Origin: Chloroflexi bacterium B3_Chlor
GTDB taxonomy: Bacteria > Chloroflexota > Anaerolineae > UBA7937 > B3-Chlor
Direction: 5' to 3'
Assembly: GCA_005223035.1 (NCBI GenBank)
Contig: NJBK01000008.1
Location: 1-64,000 of the forward strand
Length of the DNA: 64,000 bases
Shown here: in pieces, positions 39,953 to 49,171 of the stretch
Numbering within the stretch: the first letter of the stretch is position 1
Layout of the letters: each line of letters begins with the position of its first letter
The notes under the pieces: generated by a model
The model's input: only the letters and a program-made list of their open reading frames with translations
What the model was told of the DNA's origin: nothing
Databases searched by the model: none
Translations under genes and position numbers: made by a program

Positions 39953-42685
39953 TTGGCCGATCTGCTGCGACGAAGAGCTCTCGTCCACCCCTTGATCATC
40001 GCCCTGTACGCTGTCCTCACTCTGCTCCTCACCTACCCCCTCGTGACCCACTTCAACACTCACGTGATGGGCACCGCAATCTGGGCCTTCGACGAGTACA
40101 CCTTCATCTGGAACATGTGGTGGTTCAAGTACTCCGTCCTTGACCTCCATTCAAGTCCGCTATTCTCAAGCTACATCTTCTATCCCCTGGGGATCAGCCT
40201 GGTGCTCTATACCTACAACCTCTTCGACGCTCTCATGTCGCTGCCGCTTCAACCCTTTCTCAGCCTGCCCGCTGTCGCCAATCTATTGAATGTGTTCGCC
40301 CTGACGTTCTCCGGCTACGGAACCTATCTGCTGGTGCGCTACCTGCTGACCAGGGACGAGGCAAAGGCCGATCGGAGCTCCCTGGGAGTTGACAGTGCAG
40401 CATTTCTCGGAGGGTTGGTCTACGCCTTCTCGTCCTACCATTTCGTCTACGCCGCGCTGGGACACTACGACATGGTGAGCACCCAGTGGATACCTTTCTA
40501 TACCCTCTTCCTGGTCAAAACGGTGCGAGAACCCGCTTGGCGAAATGCGATTCTGGCGGGGGTGTTCGCCACCCTTGCCCTGTTGTGCGAGATGATCTTC
40601 GGCGTCTTCCTGGCCTTCCTAACCATAGTGGTCGTCGGCTTCTCAGGACGACGCCGCGTCCTGAGCCTCGACTTTGGCAAACGCTTCGGAGTCCTGCTCC
40701 TAGCCGCTCTGCTCACCTATTCCCCGGTGGGTTTCCCAATCCTCAGGGAGTTCTTCAATACTGAATACGCGTTGGAGGGTTGGGGACACTCCGAGAAGTT
40801 GCTGGTCGATCTCTTCGGCTTCACCACGCCTACAGCGTTGCACCCAATCTTGGGGACCGACTGGACACAGGAACTAACCATGGTGCGGGAGGGAACCGCC
40901 CGCTTCGTGGACGTGAATACGGTCTTTGTGGGCTGGGTAGTCATCATCCTGGCTCTCTTCGCCAGCGTGAGATGCTGGAGCCGTGCTAAGGCCTGGACGG
41001 TCGGTGCCATCGCCTCAGGCGTATTGGCCATGGGACCTCTGCTACACATCAACGGCCGCTCCGCCTTCGATCTCGACGGCCTGCTGGTCAATGTGCCACT
41101 GCCATTCATCATCCTGCACTACATCCCTATAGTGAAGGCCAACCGCGTCCCCAATCGATTCAGCGCCATGCTGATCCTCTGCCTGGCGGTGCTGGTGGGT
41201 TTCGGCGCACATTGGATCCTTCGGCGCATCCACCGAAGGGACCTGCTCCTCGGCGTCTCAGCCATCCTGTGCGTCTTGGTCCTGTTCGAGCATCTGTCTA
41301 TTCCCTTCCCCCTGACCGACGCCAGAGTGCCCGAGTGGTACTACACACTGGCTGAGGAAGCGGGCGATTTCGCCATTCTGGAGTTCCCTCTGGGCTGGCG
41401 GAACAGCTTCGGAGTCCTCGGGGTGGAGCGAACGCAGGCCCAGTACTATCAGAGCATCCACCGCAAACGGCTGCCATCGGGGAACATCTCCCGTAACCCG
41501 CCCTTCAAGTTCGATTACTTCCGTCGCATACCCATCTTCGACTCCATCACTCGACTGGAACTCTATGAAGAGCTGGATCCAGCCCGCGTTGAGCAAGACA
41601 GGCTACTCGCTGACGAGCTGGTCTACTTCTTCGACATCCGCTATCTGGTGCTCCAACCTGTGGTGCCGAACCGCCCTCCATATTCGGACACCCGCCCTCG
41701 GGTCGAAGGGTATCTGCAGCAGGTTTTCCCTCTGGAGGGGGTCTACCAGGATGCAAGCGGCTTGACCGTTTTCCGAGTGAGCCAGCCCTACCCCCGGACG
41801 CAGTTGAGCATTGATTTTGGCACGAAGGCAGCCAGGCTGTACCAGGGCGAGGGTTGGAGCAGGGACGAGGTCATCGGCGACGCGACCGCCAACTGGGCCG
41901 AGGCGCGGCAGGCCCGCCTTTTCGTCCCGCTGCGCCAGCTGGACGACTACCAGATGAGCTTCCGTGCCCTGGCCTTCGCCTACGAGGGCGCGCCCCAGCA
42001 AACGGTACAGGTGACCATCAACGGCCACCGCCTGCCGGAGACCTTCTCCATCGGCCCGTACTGGGAGAGCTACACCCTGACCCTGCCGGCCGGGAATCTG
42101 AAAGAGGGGCTGAACGAAGTCGTGTTGGAGTTCGCATACGCTGCCTCACCCCGCGGTGTCCTCCCCGGCAACTTCGCCATCGGTAACACCGGCGTGACCT
42201 CGCCGGTTGAGATCAGCGTCAACAGCGCCGGTTTGAGCGCTGGCGACTTCGCATACGTCACAGTCGACGGGGACGACGCCTCCACCCATCGCCGAGGGTA
42301 CAACGTTGCGGTCGTCGACCCACAAAGCGGGGCCGTGGTTCAGAAGGCGGGCTTCGATACCTGGGCCAACGAGTATGAATCTCAAGACCTGGCCAACTTC
42401 GTGGCAGAGATACCGGAAGGGTACATCGTCGCCGTAGCGGTCAAGGACGATGGTGCCGCCCACCTGACCGAAGCAGCGGTTCGAGCCCTGCAATCACTGG
42501 GCGCCCAGACGGACCTGCGAGGCACACAGCACCTCTCCCACGCCATCATCGGCGTCAAAGGTGCACCTCCCGGCACCGCCCTCGAGGCCTCGGGGGAAGG
42601 CAACTCCTATCTCCACGTGGGGAGGAACCCCGACGACCGCAGCCTGTCCGTGGCCCTGGATTATGTCGAGTTTGAACCGAGATGA
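39953..42685 (+). CDS. Large membrane glycosyltransferase-like protein with C-terminal FAM3/ILEI-like domain
   Basis: A 910-residue protein. The first ~480 residues are polytopic (TLLLTYPLVTHFNTHVMGT, then many helices) with an acidic loop AIWAFDEYTFIWNMWWFK, fitting GT-C/YfhO-like proteins. Residues ~480-750 are extracytoplasmic and beta-rich. The last ~150 match the interleukin-like EMT-inducer (FAM3/PANDER/ILEI) domain: RGYNVAVVDPQSGAVVQKAG, FDTWANEYESQDLANFV and EIPEGYIVAVAVKDDGAAHL. The TTG at 39953 has AGGAGG six bases upstream. An ATGA overlap couples it to the next gene. The function of the domain is unknown in bacteria. Confidence 0.8.
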   Translation: MADLLRRRALVHPLIIALYAVLTLLLTYPLVTHFNTHVMGTAIWAFDEYTFIWNMWWFKYSVLDLHSSPLFSSYIFYPLGISLVLYTYNLFDALMSLPLQPFLSLPAVANLLNVFALTFSGYGTYLLVRYLLTRDEAKADRSSLGVDSAAFLGGLVYAFSSYHFVYAALGHYDMVSTQWIPFYTLFLVKTVREPAWRNAILAGVFATLALLCEMIFGVFLAFLTIVVVGFSGRRRVLSLDFGKRFGVLLLAALLTYSPVGFPILREFFNTEYALEGWGHSEKLLVDLFGFTTPTALHPILGTDWTQELTMVREGTARFVDVNTVFVGWVVIILALFASVRCWSRAKAWTVGAIASGVLAMGPLLHINGRSAFDLDGLLVNVPLPFIILHYIPIVKANRVPNRFSAMLILCLAVLVGFGAHWILRRIHRRDLLLGVSAILCVLVLFEHLSIPFPLTDARVPEWYYTLAEEAGDFAILEFPLGWRNSFGVLGVERTQAQYYQSIHRKRLPSGNISRNPPFKFDYFRRIPIFDSITRLELYEELDPARVEQDRLLADELVYFFDIRYLVLQPVVPNRPPYSDTRPRVEGYLQQVFPLEGVYQDASGLTVFRVSQPYPRTQLSIDFGTKAARLYQGEGWSRDEVIGDATANWAEARQARLFVPLRQLDDYQMSFRALAFAYEGAPQQTVQVTINGHRLPETFSIGPYWESYTLTLPAGNLKEGLNEVVLEFAYAASPRGVLPGNFAIGNTGVTSPVEISVNSAGLSAGDFAYVTVDGDDASTHRRGYNVAVVDPQSGAVVQKAGFDTWANEYESQDLANFVAEIPEGYIVAVAVKDDGAAHLTEAAVRALQSLGAQTDLRGTQHLSHAIIGVKGAPPGTALEASGEGNSYLHVGRNPDDRSLSVALDYVEFEPR

Positions 42686-44772
42686 CCCTCTGGCGGCGGG
42701 CAAAGGCAAGGCCTGACCTCATCATCGCCGTGCTGGTAGGAGGGGCCAGCTTCGCCGTCTACGTCAAGACCCTGGCCCCGACACTCCTTATGGCCGACGC
42801 TGCCGAGTTCCAGTTTGCCTGCTACCTGCTGGGCATCGCCCATCCAACCGGTTATCCGCTGTACCTCTTCCTCGGCTGGTTGTGGTCCCATCTTGTGCCC
42901 TTGGGGGACGCGGCCTACCGCATCAACCTCCTCTCTGCGGTGTTCGCTGCTCTGACCGTGGGGCTCCTGTACCCCTTGATCCTCGATGTGCTCCAAAGGA
43001 CTGTCCGAAGCCTCGAGCGCCATCTGCTTCGGGCCACAGCGGTCATCGCCACCCTATCCCTGGCTTTTACCCGCACTTTCTGGTCGCAGGCGGTCAAGGC
43101 CGAGGTGTACGCCCTGAACAGCCTGTTCGTCGTGGCAACGCTCTTTCTACTGCTGCGCTGGTCCGCCTCAAAGTCCTCGAAGACCCTCTACTTAGCCGCC
43201 TTGGTCTATGGTTTGAGCCTGACCCACCACCGCACGATGATCCTTTTGCTCCCGGCCTTAGTTCTCTTCGTCTGGTTGACTGACCGTTCACCACTGGTTG
43301 ACTTCAGAGCGCTTACCAGGCTCCTCTTCCTCGCGATCGTGCCACTGGTACTGTATCTCTACATCCCGTGGCGTGCGCCCGCCACTCCGTACCTGCACAT
43401 AGATCTGGCCCCGGATCGCACCTTGGAGCTGTACGACAACACTCTGCGCGGCTTCCAGAACTTCGTCATGGGCCAGATGTTCAGGGGGGAACTGGGCTAT
43501 CAAGCGTCCATCGCTGAACGGGTCACTATGGCTGGGGGCTTTCTACTGAAGCAGTTCGGCATGGCAGGGATCCTCCTGGGGTTGCTGGGGGTGGTGAGGT
43601 TGGGGATCGGGCGCTGGAAGGTGCTGGTCCTGCTTGGCCTCTCCTACCTCTGCGTGGTTGCCTTCACCCTCTTCTACTTCATCGGGGACATCCAGGTGCT
43701 GTACACCCCATCCTACATCATCTTCGCCCTCTGGATCGCCGTAGGTGTCAGCTGGGTACTGGAGGCGGCGGGCCGTCTGGCGAAACGGTGGCCACGAGTA
43801 CGCCCGGCGGCGTCCTACGGGGTTGTAGCACTCTTGGCTCTGATGCCGTTGAGCCTGGCGCGGAACAACTACCACCTAGTAGACAAGAGCCAGGACTACC
43901 AGGCCCGTGAGTGGGCGCAGGGGATACTCGCGCAGCCGCTACCCGAAGGGGCGATCCTGGTCTCCAACGATCGCAATGAAATCACGCCGCTGATCTATCT
44001 TCAGTACGTGGAAGGCGTGAGGCCCGATGTGGTGACCATGTTCCCCCTCATGCTACCGGGGGAGGAACACTCCAACGTGGTGCGCGTGATAGACAGCGTC
44101 ATTGACCTGGAGAGGCCCATCTACCTCGTGAAGCCCATGCCCGGTCTGGAGATCAAGTACCAGATGCAGCCCTTCGGCCCGCTGGTTGAGGTGACCGGCC
44201 CGGCTATCACAGGCGGACCGGAGTACCCCACCGACCTGGCCTTGAACGACAGCGTGGTGCTCATTGGGTATGACCTGGACCCAGATAGCCCGTCGCCGGG
44301 GGAGGAGCTGCACGTGTCGCTGTACTGGCAGGTGAAAGAGGGCTTAACAGAGGACTATCAGAGCTACGTGCATCTGGTGGACGAAGAGGGGAACGTTGTG
44401 GCGCAGAGCGACCATCAGCCGGGCGGCACTTACTATGCCACCAGCGTCTGGCAGCCCGGAGAAACCCTGCTGGACGAGCACATCGTCACGGTACCGGCCG
44501 ACAGCGCTGGCCGCAGCTTCCAGCTCCTGTCTGGCATGTACGCCCACCCTTCGCTGGAGCCTCTTGGAGCCGCACAGGTACTGGGTGACATCAAGGTGGC
44601 TGATCAGAGTATGACTGGCTGGGTGGCTCTGTCCGGCCTCCGCCTCGAGTTCGGCCGAACCGTCGCCATGGGGACGTTCACGAAAGCAGGGCAGCCCTTC
44701 AGCAGGGCGGCGGCACGCCCTCTGAGAGCCACACCCTCGCGAGCCGCCGTGAGCCCTATTGGCACCGACTGA
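42682..44772 (+). CDS. DUF2723-family polytopic membrane protein
   Basis: A 696-residue membrane protein of the DUF2723/O-mannosyltransferase-like group. The N-terminal signature is LLMADAAEFQFACYLLGIAH then PTGYPLYLFLGWLWSHLVPL, where the Asp-Ala-Ala-Glu-Phe and His-Pro-Thr-Gly-Tyr-Pro motifs are typical. About ten helices cover residues ~15-390, and the remaining ~300 residues are extracytoplasmic, beta-rich and probably carbohydrate binding. It should transfer a sugar from a lipid carrier to a secreted protein or glycan. Its ATG overlaps the previous stop in ATGA, so translation is coupled. It ends the glycan operon. Confidence 0.83.
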   Translation: MTLWRRAKARPDLIIAVLVGGASFAVYVKTLAPTLLMADAAEFQFACYLLGIAHPTGYPLYLFLGWLWSHLVPLGDAAYRINLLSAVFAALTVGLLYPLILDVLQRTVRSLERHLLRATAVIATLSLAFTRTFWSQAVKAEVYALNSLFVVATLFLLLRWSASKSSKTLYLAALVYGLSLTHHRTMILLLPALVLFVWLTDRSPLVDFRALTRLLFLAIVPLVLYLYIPWRAPATPYLHIDLAPDRTLELYDNTLRGFQNFVMGQMFRGELGYQASIAERVTMAGGFLLKQFGMAGILLGLLGVVRLGIGRWKVLVLLGLSYLCVVAFTLFYFIGDIQVLYTPSYIIFALWIAVGVSWVLEAAGRLAKRWPRVRPAASYGVVALLALMPLSLARNNYHLVDKSQDYQAREWAQGILAQPLPEGAILVSNDRNEITPLIYLQYVEGVRPDVVTMFPLMLPGEEHSNVVRVIDSVIDLERPIYLVKPMPGLEIKYQMQPFGPLVEVTGPAITGGPEYPTDLALNDSVVLIGYDLDPDSPSPGEELHVSLYWQVKEGLTEDYQSYVHLVDEEGNVVAQSDHQPGGTYYATSVWQPGETLLDEHIVTVPADSAGRSFQLLSGMYAHPSLEPLGAAQVLGDIKVADQSMTGWVALSGLRLEFGRTVAMGTFTKAGQPFSRAAARPLRATPSRAAVSPIGTD

Positions 44773-44865
44773 TTGACACCAGCACGGACGCGACCAACAC
44801 GCGCGAGGTACCAGCATGTGCACGCAACCCGATGCGTCCCAGAAGCCACACGCCTGGCTCTAGGC

Positions 44866-47034
44866 TCACCGCGCATACCTGATCTCTCTTATGGCAACAA
44901 CCGCTGTTATGCTCTCGCTGTAGACCCCGAAACTAGTGCGACTGATGTTGGCTGTATCAGAGCTAAAGGTCGTCGTGAAAAGACTTCCCTCTTCGTCGAA
45001 TTCAGCCAATTCAATTGATGTGCCCAACAGGCCTGCGTCCTCGTCGTAGACCTCCATCACGTAGTGCGTGGATGCGCCAGAGAACTCTAGGCAGACTTCC
45101 TGGACTGGCTCGAGAAACGTAATCTCGATTCGCCTGGCGTTGACACAGCCAAGTCCGGTTATAAGCGCCAAGTAGTTGTGAGGGCTTGAGTAGTAGTTGG
45201 TTCTGACAGCCACGCAAGAGGTAACGGGGGCCGAAGCCACGAGGAATCCACATTCTGCGAACTCGTCACCTTCCAACCTTTGCCACACGATGCCTTGTGT
45301 ATCCTTGGTATCGCCGGTGACGGGCGTCCCATCTGGGAATGTCTCAAAGCTGCACGAGTGCTCGGCGAACGGAGTGGGCGATGGTGGCAGCGGTGCAGGA
45401 GCACACTCGCCGTAGCAGACGTCGTCTATCACCAACTCTTGCCCGCCGAGGGCGAAGGAAGTGATCGGGCCAGACAGTGTGAGTGTTCCCGTGTCGTTGC
45501 CCAAACCGTCTGTCACAGTGACGGTAACCCCGTCGAAATTCGAGCCATCCATGTCGGCGAAGTTGTCGAAGTTCTTGAAGATGCCGTTGACGTCGATGTT
45601 GAGGTTCCCGCCGTACTCGCCGAACTTGAGCGTCACCTCCCTCACGGTGCAGCAGAAGTCGAAGTCGAGGTTGACGTTGTTGATCCACATCTCCTGACCC
45701 GAACCCCCTGCCAGACCCTGCTCAGTGACGTGGGTGTAGCCATCGGTGGTCCATCGACCGTCGCCCCACTGGAAAGCCGCCACAGTGATCTCTACGCCCG
45801 AGTCGTTGAACCTGTCGAAGATAAAATACTGCTGTGCAAGGGGCGGATCTTCGAAGTCGACGCACTCGACTACTTCCGGTGCAGGAGCACACTCGCCATA
45901 GCAGATCTCGTCGATCACCAACTCTTGGCCGCCGAGGGCGAAGGAAGTGATCGGGCCAGACAGTGTGAGTGTTCCCGTGTCGTTGCCCAAACCGTCTGTC
46001 ACAGTGACGGTAACTCCGTCGAAGTTCGAGCCATCGATGTCCGCGAAGTTCTCGAAATTCTTGAAGATGCCGTTGACGTCGATGTTGAGGTTGCCGCCGT
46101 ACTCGCCGAACTTGAGCGTCAACTCGCTCACGGTGCAGCAGAAGTCGAAGTCGAGATTGACGTTGTTGACGATCATCCCGTGGCCCGAGCCACCAGCGTC
46201 CCAGGTGTCGCTCACCTCCGCGAAACCGTCCGTGGTCCAGTCCCCATTATCCCATTGGAAAGCGCGAACGGTGATTTCCACGCCGGAGTCGGTGAACCTC
46301 TCCGGCACGTGGTATTGCGTACCCAGCGGCAGGTCTTCGAAGTCGACGCACTCGACTACTTCCGGTGCAGGAGCGCAATCGCCATAGCAGATCTCGTCGA
46401 TCACCAACTCTTGCCCGCCGAGGGCGAAGGAAGTGATCGGGCCGGACAGTTTGAGGGTTCCGGTGTCGTTGCCCAAACCGTCTGTCACAGTGACGGTAAC
46501 TCCGTCGAAGTTCGAGCCATCGATGTCCGCGAAGTTCTCGAAATTCTTGAAGATGCCGTTGATGTCCATGTTGAGGTTGCCGCCGTACTCACCGAACCTT
46601 AGCGTCAGCTCCGTCACAGTGCAGCAGAAATCGAAGTCGAGGTTGACGTTGTTGACGATCATCCCGTGGCCCGAGCCGCCGGCGTCCCCGGCGTCGCTCA
46701 CCTCCGTGTAGCCGTCCGTGGTCCAGTCCCCATTATCCCATTGGAAAGCGCGAACGGTGATTTCTACGCCCGAGTCGCTGAATCTGTCCGGCACGTGGTA
46801 TTGCGTGCCGAGTGGGAGCTCTTCGAAACCGACGCACTCCGGTGGCGGTGTTCGTGTGGGAGGTGGGGGTGACGGTGTTGGCGTGGGAGTTGGGGGTGGC
46901 AGCGTTGGTTCGGGAGGTGGCGCTGGCGTTACGCAGCCTGCGAGACACATCACTCCCAAGAGCAGTAGCCCCAGGACACATACGCTGGCGCGTATGACAC
47001 GGACTCCGACGAGATTCTGTTTGCTGATCATCAT
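44866..47034 (-). CDS. Secreted lipoprotein with three tandem 162-residue repeats
   Basis: A 722-residue lipoprotein. The signal ends LGLLLLGVMCLAG then Cys (lipobox LAGC), followed by a Pro/Thr-rich linker. Three tandem repeats of 162 residues follow, each starting CVxFEDLPLxxQY and containing GVEITVRAFQWDNGDWTTDG, NNVNLDFDFCCT and DGVTVTVTDGLGNDTGTL. The repeats probably form beta-sandwich modules that bind a ligand outside the cell. A different C-terminal domain (residues ~550-722) ends the protein. The repeated DNA is nearly identical between units. It is downstream of the cysteine protease lipoprotein gene on the same strand. Confidence 0.82.
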   Translation of the reverse strand: MMISKQNLVGVRVIRASVCVLGLLLLGVMCLAGCVTPAPPPEPTLPPPTPTPTPSPPPPTRTPPPECVGFEELPLGTQYHVPDRFSDSGVEITVRAFQWDNGDWTTDGYTEVSDAGDAGGSGHGMIVNNVNLDFDFCCTVTELTLRFGEYGGNLNMDINGIFKNFENFADIDGSNFDGVTVTVTDGLGNDTGTLKLSGPITSFALGGQELVIDEICYGDCAPAPEVVECVDFEDLPLGTQYHVPERFTDSGVEITVRAFQWDNGDWTTDGFAEVSDTWDAGGSGHGMIVNNVNLDFDFCCTVSELTLKFGEYGGNLNIDVNGIFKNFENFADIDGSNFDGVTVTVTDGLGNDTGTLTLSGPITSFALGGQELVIDEICYGECAPAPEVVECVDFEDPPLAQQYFIFDRFNDSGVEITVAAFQWGDGRWTTDGYTHVTEQGLAGGSGQEMWINNVNLDFDFCCTVREVTLKFGEYGGNLNIDVNGIFKNFDNFADMDGSNFDGVTVTVTDGLGNDTGTLTLSGPITSFALGGQELVIDDVCYGECAPAPLPPSPTPFAEHSCSFETFPDGTPVTGDTKDTQGIVWQRLEGDEFAECGFLVASAPVTSCVAVRTNYYSSPHNYLALITGLGCVNARRIEITFLEPVQEVCLEFSGASTHYVMEVYDEDAGLLGTSIELAEFDEEGSLFTTTFSSDTANISRTSFGVYSESITAVVAIREIRYAR
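45382..46839. repeat. Three tandem 486-bp repeats inside the lipoprotein gene
   Basis: The same anchor (GAG TGC on the coding strand) recurs at 46834-46839, 46348-46353 and 45862-45867, exactly 486 bases apart. This gives units of about 46354-46839, 45868-46353 and 45382-45867. Long stretches match base for base between units, so the array is recent or kept uniform by recombination. The period is 162 codons, so the reading frame is preserved. Confidence 0.9.
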
Positions 47035-47213
47035 CTACCCTCCTTCTTGAATTTGGTCCGGCCCTCCGCAGGACAACATAGCAGCCCGATCAAGTCTCCT
47101 GTGTGCATCCCTATGCTCACGGCGGGAACCAGAAGTCCATATAGCCGCCCTCGGCGACCGTCCCTCGCTCGACGTGCTCCGATGTGCCCCCGCTATGCGC
47201 GGTTGGACCCCTG

Positions 47214-48752
47214 TTAAGGCAATCGTTTCATCAGGCCTTGCTCTATGTCCGGGATTCTGCCTGTGATGTCCTCTCCTTCCGGATAGGGCAAGAGACCCGC
47301 CCAGTCTATGGCAATCTCAATGGCCTCTTCTCCGAGTGGATACTCCTTGGCTATTTCGGTCATCCACTCATCGAATTCCCACAGAGCTTCTGGATCGAGG
47401 TACCCGTAGCTGTGGCCGAACCGGAAGTTCGTTGCATGAAACCCCTGGCTTCCCTTCAGCACAAATGTGTGGAACTCGGGCGACTGGGTGTAGCTGTACT
47501 GGTGAAGCAACCGGTATTGAGCCACGACCTCCTCACCGGAGGGCCTTTGTGGATCAACGATATCGAAGCTTCCGATCACATAACCGCCGGTTACGTCGGC
47601 TATAGCTTCGGCCTTGTCAATGAAGGGCGTCTCAAGTAGCCAGTACAGGGAAGGAAGCTCCATGGTGGGCAACACATCCGGATAGGTGAAATGCACGTCG
47701 TCATATTCCATCGCATTCCACGCGGGGAGCACGAATTCTGTGGTGATCGTTACCCACTCACATTGCGGAACGGGCTTGTCTGTGAAATCCCAATCAACCG
47801 TCAGCTGCTTCCTTTGCGGCTGGCTCTCCGTAATGTCAGGTGCCTCTTCTGTTGGCCAACTAACCATTGTTCTGTAGCTGAGGATGTTCACATCTGTACC
47901 TACCACATAGTGAAGGTCTGTCGCGCTCAGCTGTGAGGTCTGATGGATCTTGTAGGAGCCTACGACCCTTTGGGTAAGCTTGTTGTCTGAAGGGTCGTCG
48001 GTGGGACACAGGGTGATGATGTGTTTGATGTACGGGTGGTTGGGGTCGTAGTCGATGTACCACCCGTTCCCTTCGTTGGCCCCACCCGGGTTGGGGTTTG
48101 TGTAGTCATCGTAGTCGTATGCCTGGACATTCCCGCCAGTATCCCTGTCCGAATCGGTGACTCGCACCGTTCCCGGGTTGGCTCCTAGCGAAACCAAGAT
48201 GCCACTGTCGTCTCCCCAAGCGGTTATCGCATGACCACGGGTGCCAATGATCGGATTGCCAACCTGATCTACGGCGTTGGTCGGCCAGCTAATACTCAGC
48301 CCCACGAATTCGCACCGTCGGAGTTCGTTGCCGATCGTCCGGGCCCCGTTGGGCTCTGCCCATGGGTATCTGGGACTCTTGTTCCCGTCGACCGTGACTA
48401 CGGTATAGGGGTTGTTGGCCCAGGTGTTGTGGTTTGAGTTGAGCCACCATGCTAGTGCGGTATCGGTCCATCCGCCGTCGGCAGTGCCAAATGCGGCAGT
48501 GGCGGTCAGGTCTGCATAGATGTCGTCGGCCCGATCCTGCACGGTGTTGCCTGTGCCATAGCCTGCTCCTGCCAGCATATTCGCGGCGGTGGCCAAATAG
48601 CAAGAGTTGTTGCCTGGCAAGAACGCCTTGTCGGCATCAGAAGGCGGGTTCATTTTCATGTAGACAGGTTGCGCACAACTAGCTACAAGGAACGCAATGA
48701 CCAACACACTGAAGATGCTCCCTACCTGGAGTGACCTAGCCGTCGCCTTCAT
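47214..48752 (-). CDS. Secreted papain-like (C39/IdeS-like) cysteine protease lipoprotein
   Basis: A 512-residue exported protein. The signal MKATARSLQVGSIFSVLVIA continues to lipobox LVASC. The mature part has a nucleophile region GNNSCYLATAANMLAGAGYG and a later His in IGTRGHAITAWGDDSG. This Cys-then-His order with an AAN-M helix after Cys is typical of papain-like secreted peptidases such as C39/IdeS relatives. A Gly/Asn-rich segment and a beta-rich C-terminus follow. The ATG at 48752 with GGAGG six bases upstream sets the start; a longer frame from 49100 adds 116 residues before the signal. It may act on surface or host-like proteins; no substrate is shown. Confidence 0.7.
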   Translation of the reverse strand: MKATARSLQVGSIFSVLVIAFLVASCAQPVYMKMNPPSDADKAFLPGNNSCYLATAANMLAGAGYGTGNTVQDRADDIYADLTATAAFGTADGGWTDTALAWWLNSNHNTWANNPYTVVTVDGNKSPRYPWAEPNGARTIGNELRRCEFVGLSISWPTNAVDQVGNPIIGTRGHAITAWGDDSGILVSLGANPGTVRVTDSDRDTGGNVQAYDYDDYTNPNPGGANEGNGWYIDYDPNHPYIKHIITLCPTDDPSDNKLTQRVVGSYKIHQTSQLSATDLHYVVGTDVNILSYRTMVSWPTEEAPDITESQPQRKQLTVDWDFTDKPVPQCEWVTITTEFVLPAWNAMEYDDVHFTYPDVLPTMELPSLYWLLETPFIDKAEAIADVTGGYVIGSFDIVDPQRPSGEEVVAQYRLLHQYSYTQSPEFHTFVLKGSQGFHATNFRFGHSYGYLDPEALWEFDEWMTEIAKEYPLGEEAIEIAIDWAGLLPYPEGEDITGRIPDIEQGLMKRLP

Positions 48753-49171
48753 CAGGATCCTCCCTGTGTATCGTAGTTGGGGGCTGTTCACCCCGGGCCA
48801 ATGGCACGCGCAGGCATTTCTGCTTGTACTCTGCCACTGAACACAAACACCGTTGTCTTCGACCGCGGGGTGGGGTATGCTGAATGGTTGGAGCGTAGCC
48901 CCACGGGCCGGGCTCGACACGAACGACGCCACCTGGGACGGCGTGAGCCCACGAACAGTATACCAGCCGTTGGTCTTTGGTACCGTCTCGGCTTCGTCTG
49001 CTATTCCGTCTTCGAGTAGTCTCGGTGCCAGCCTTTCAACGTAGGGGTCTTGATCGTGGCCAAATGCCACCCTACCCTCAGGGCACGCGGACGGGGACAC
49101 TCAGCGTTCTCTCCGCAGGGAGCAGTTCAGGGATAGGACAGGCGTGACCCGGCAGGGCTACCGGGGCGAGG
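48753..49171 (-). other. Intergenic region with coding-like open frame, possible remnant
   Basis: A frame in phase with the protease gene stays open to 49100 and has protein-like composition (YVERLAPRLLEDGIADEAET, then TNGWYTVRGLTPSQVASFV). It has no signal or ribosome site and precedes the protease's own clear start. It may be the remains of a lost gene or chance. Confidence 0.3.

Noticed and set aside
45461..46711. Repeated plus-strand open frames beginning MIGPDSVSV
   Set aside because: They are antisense shadows of the 486-bp repeats in the minus-strand lipoprotein gene.
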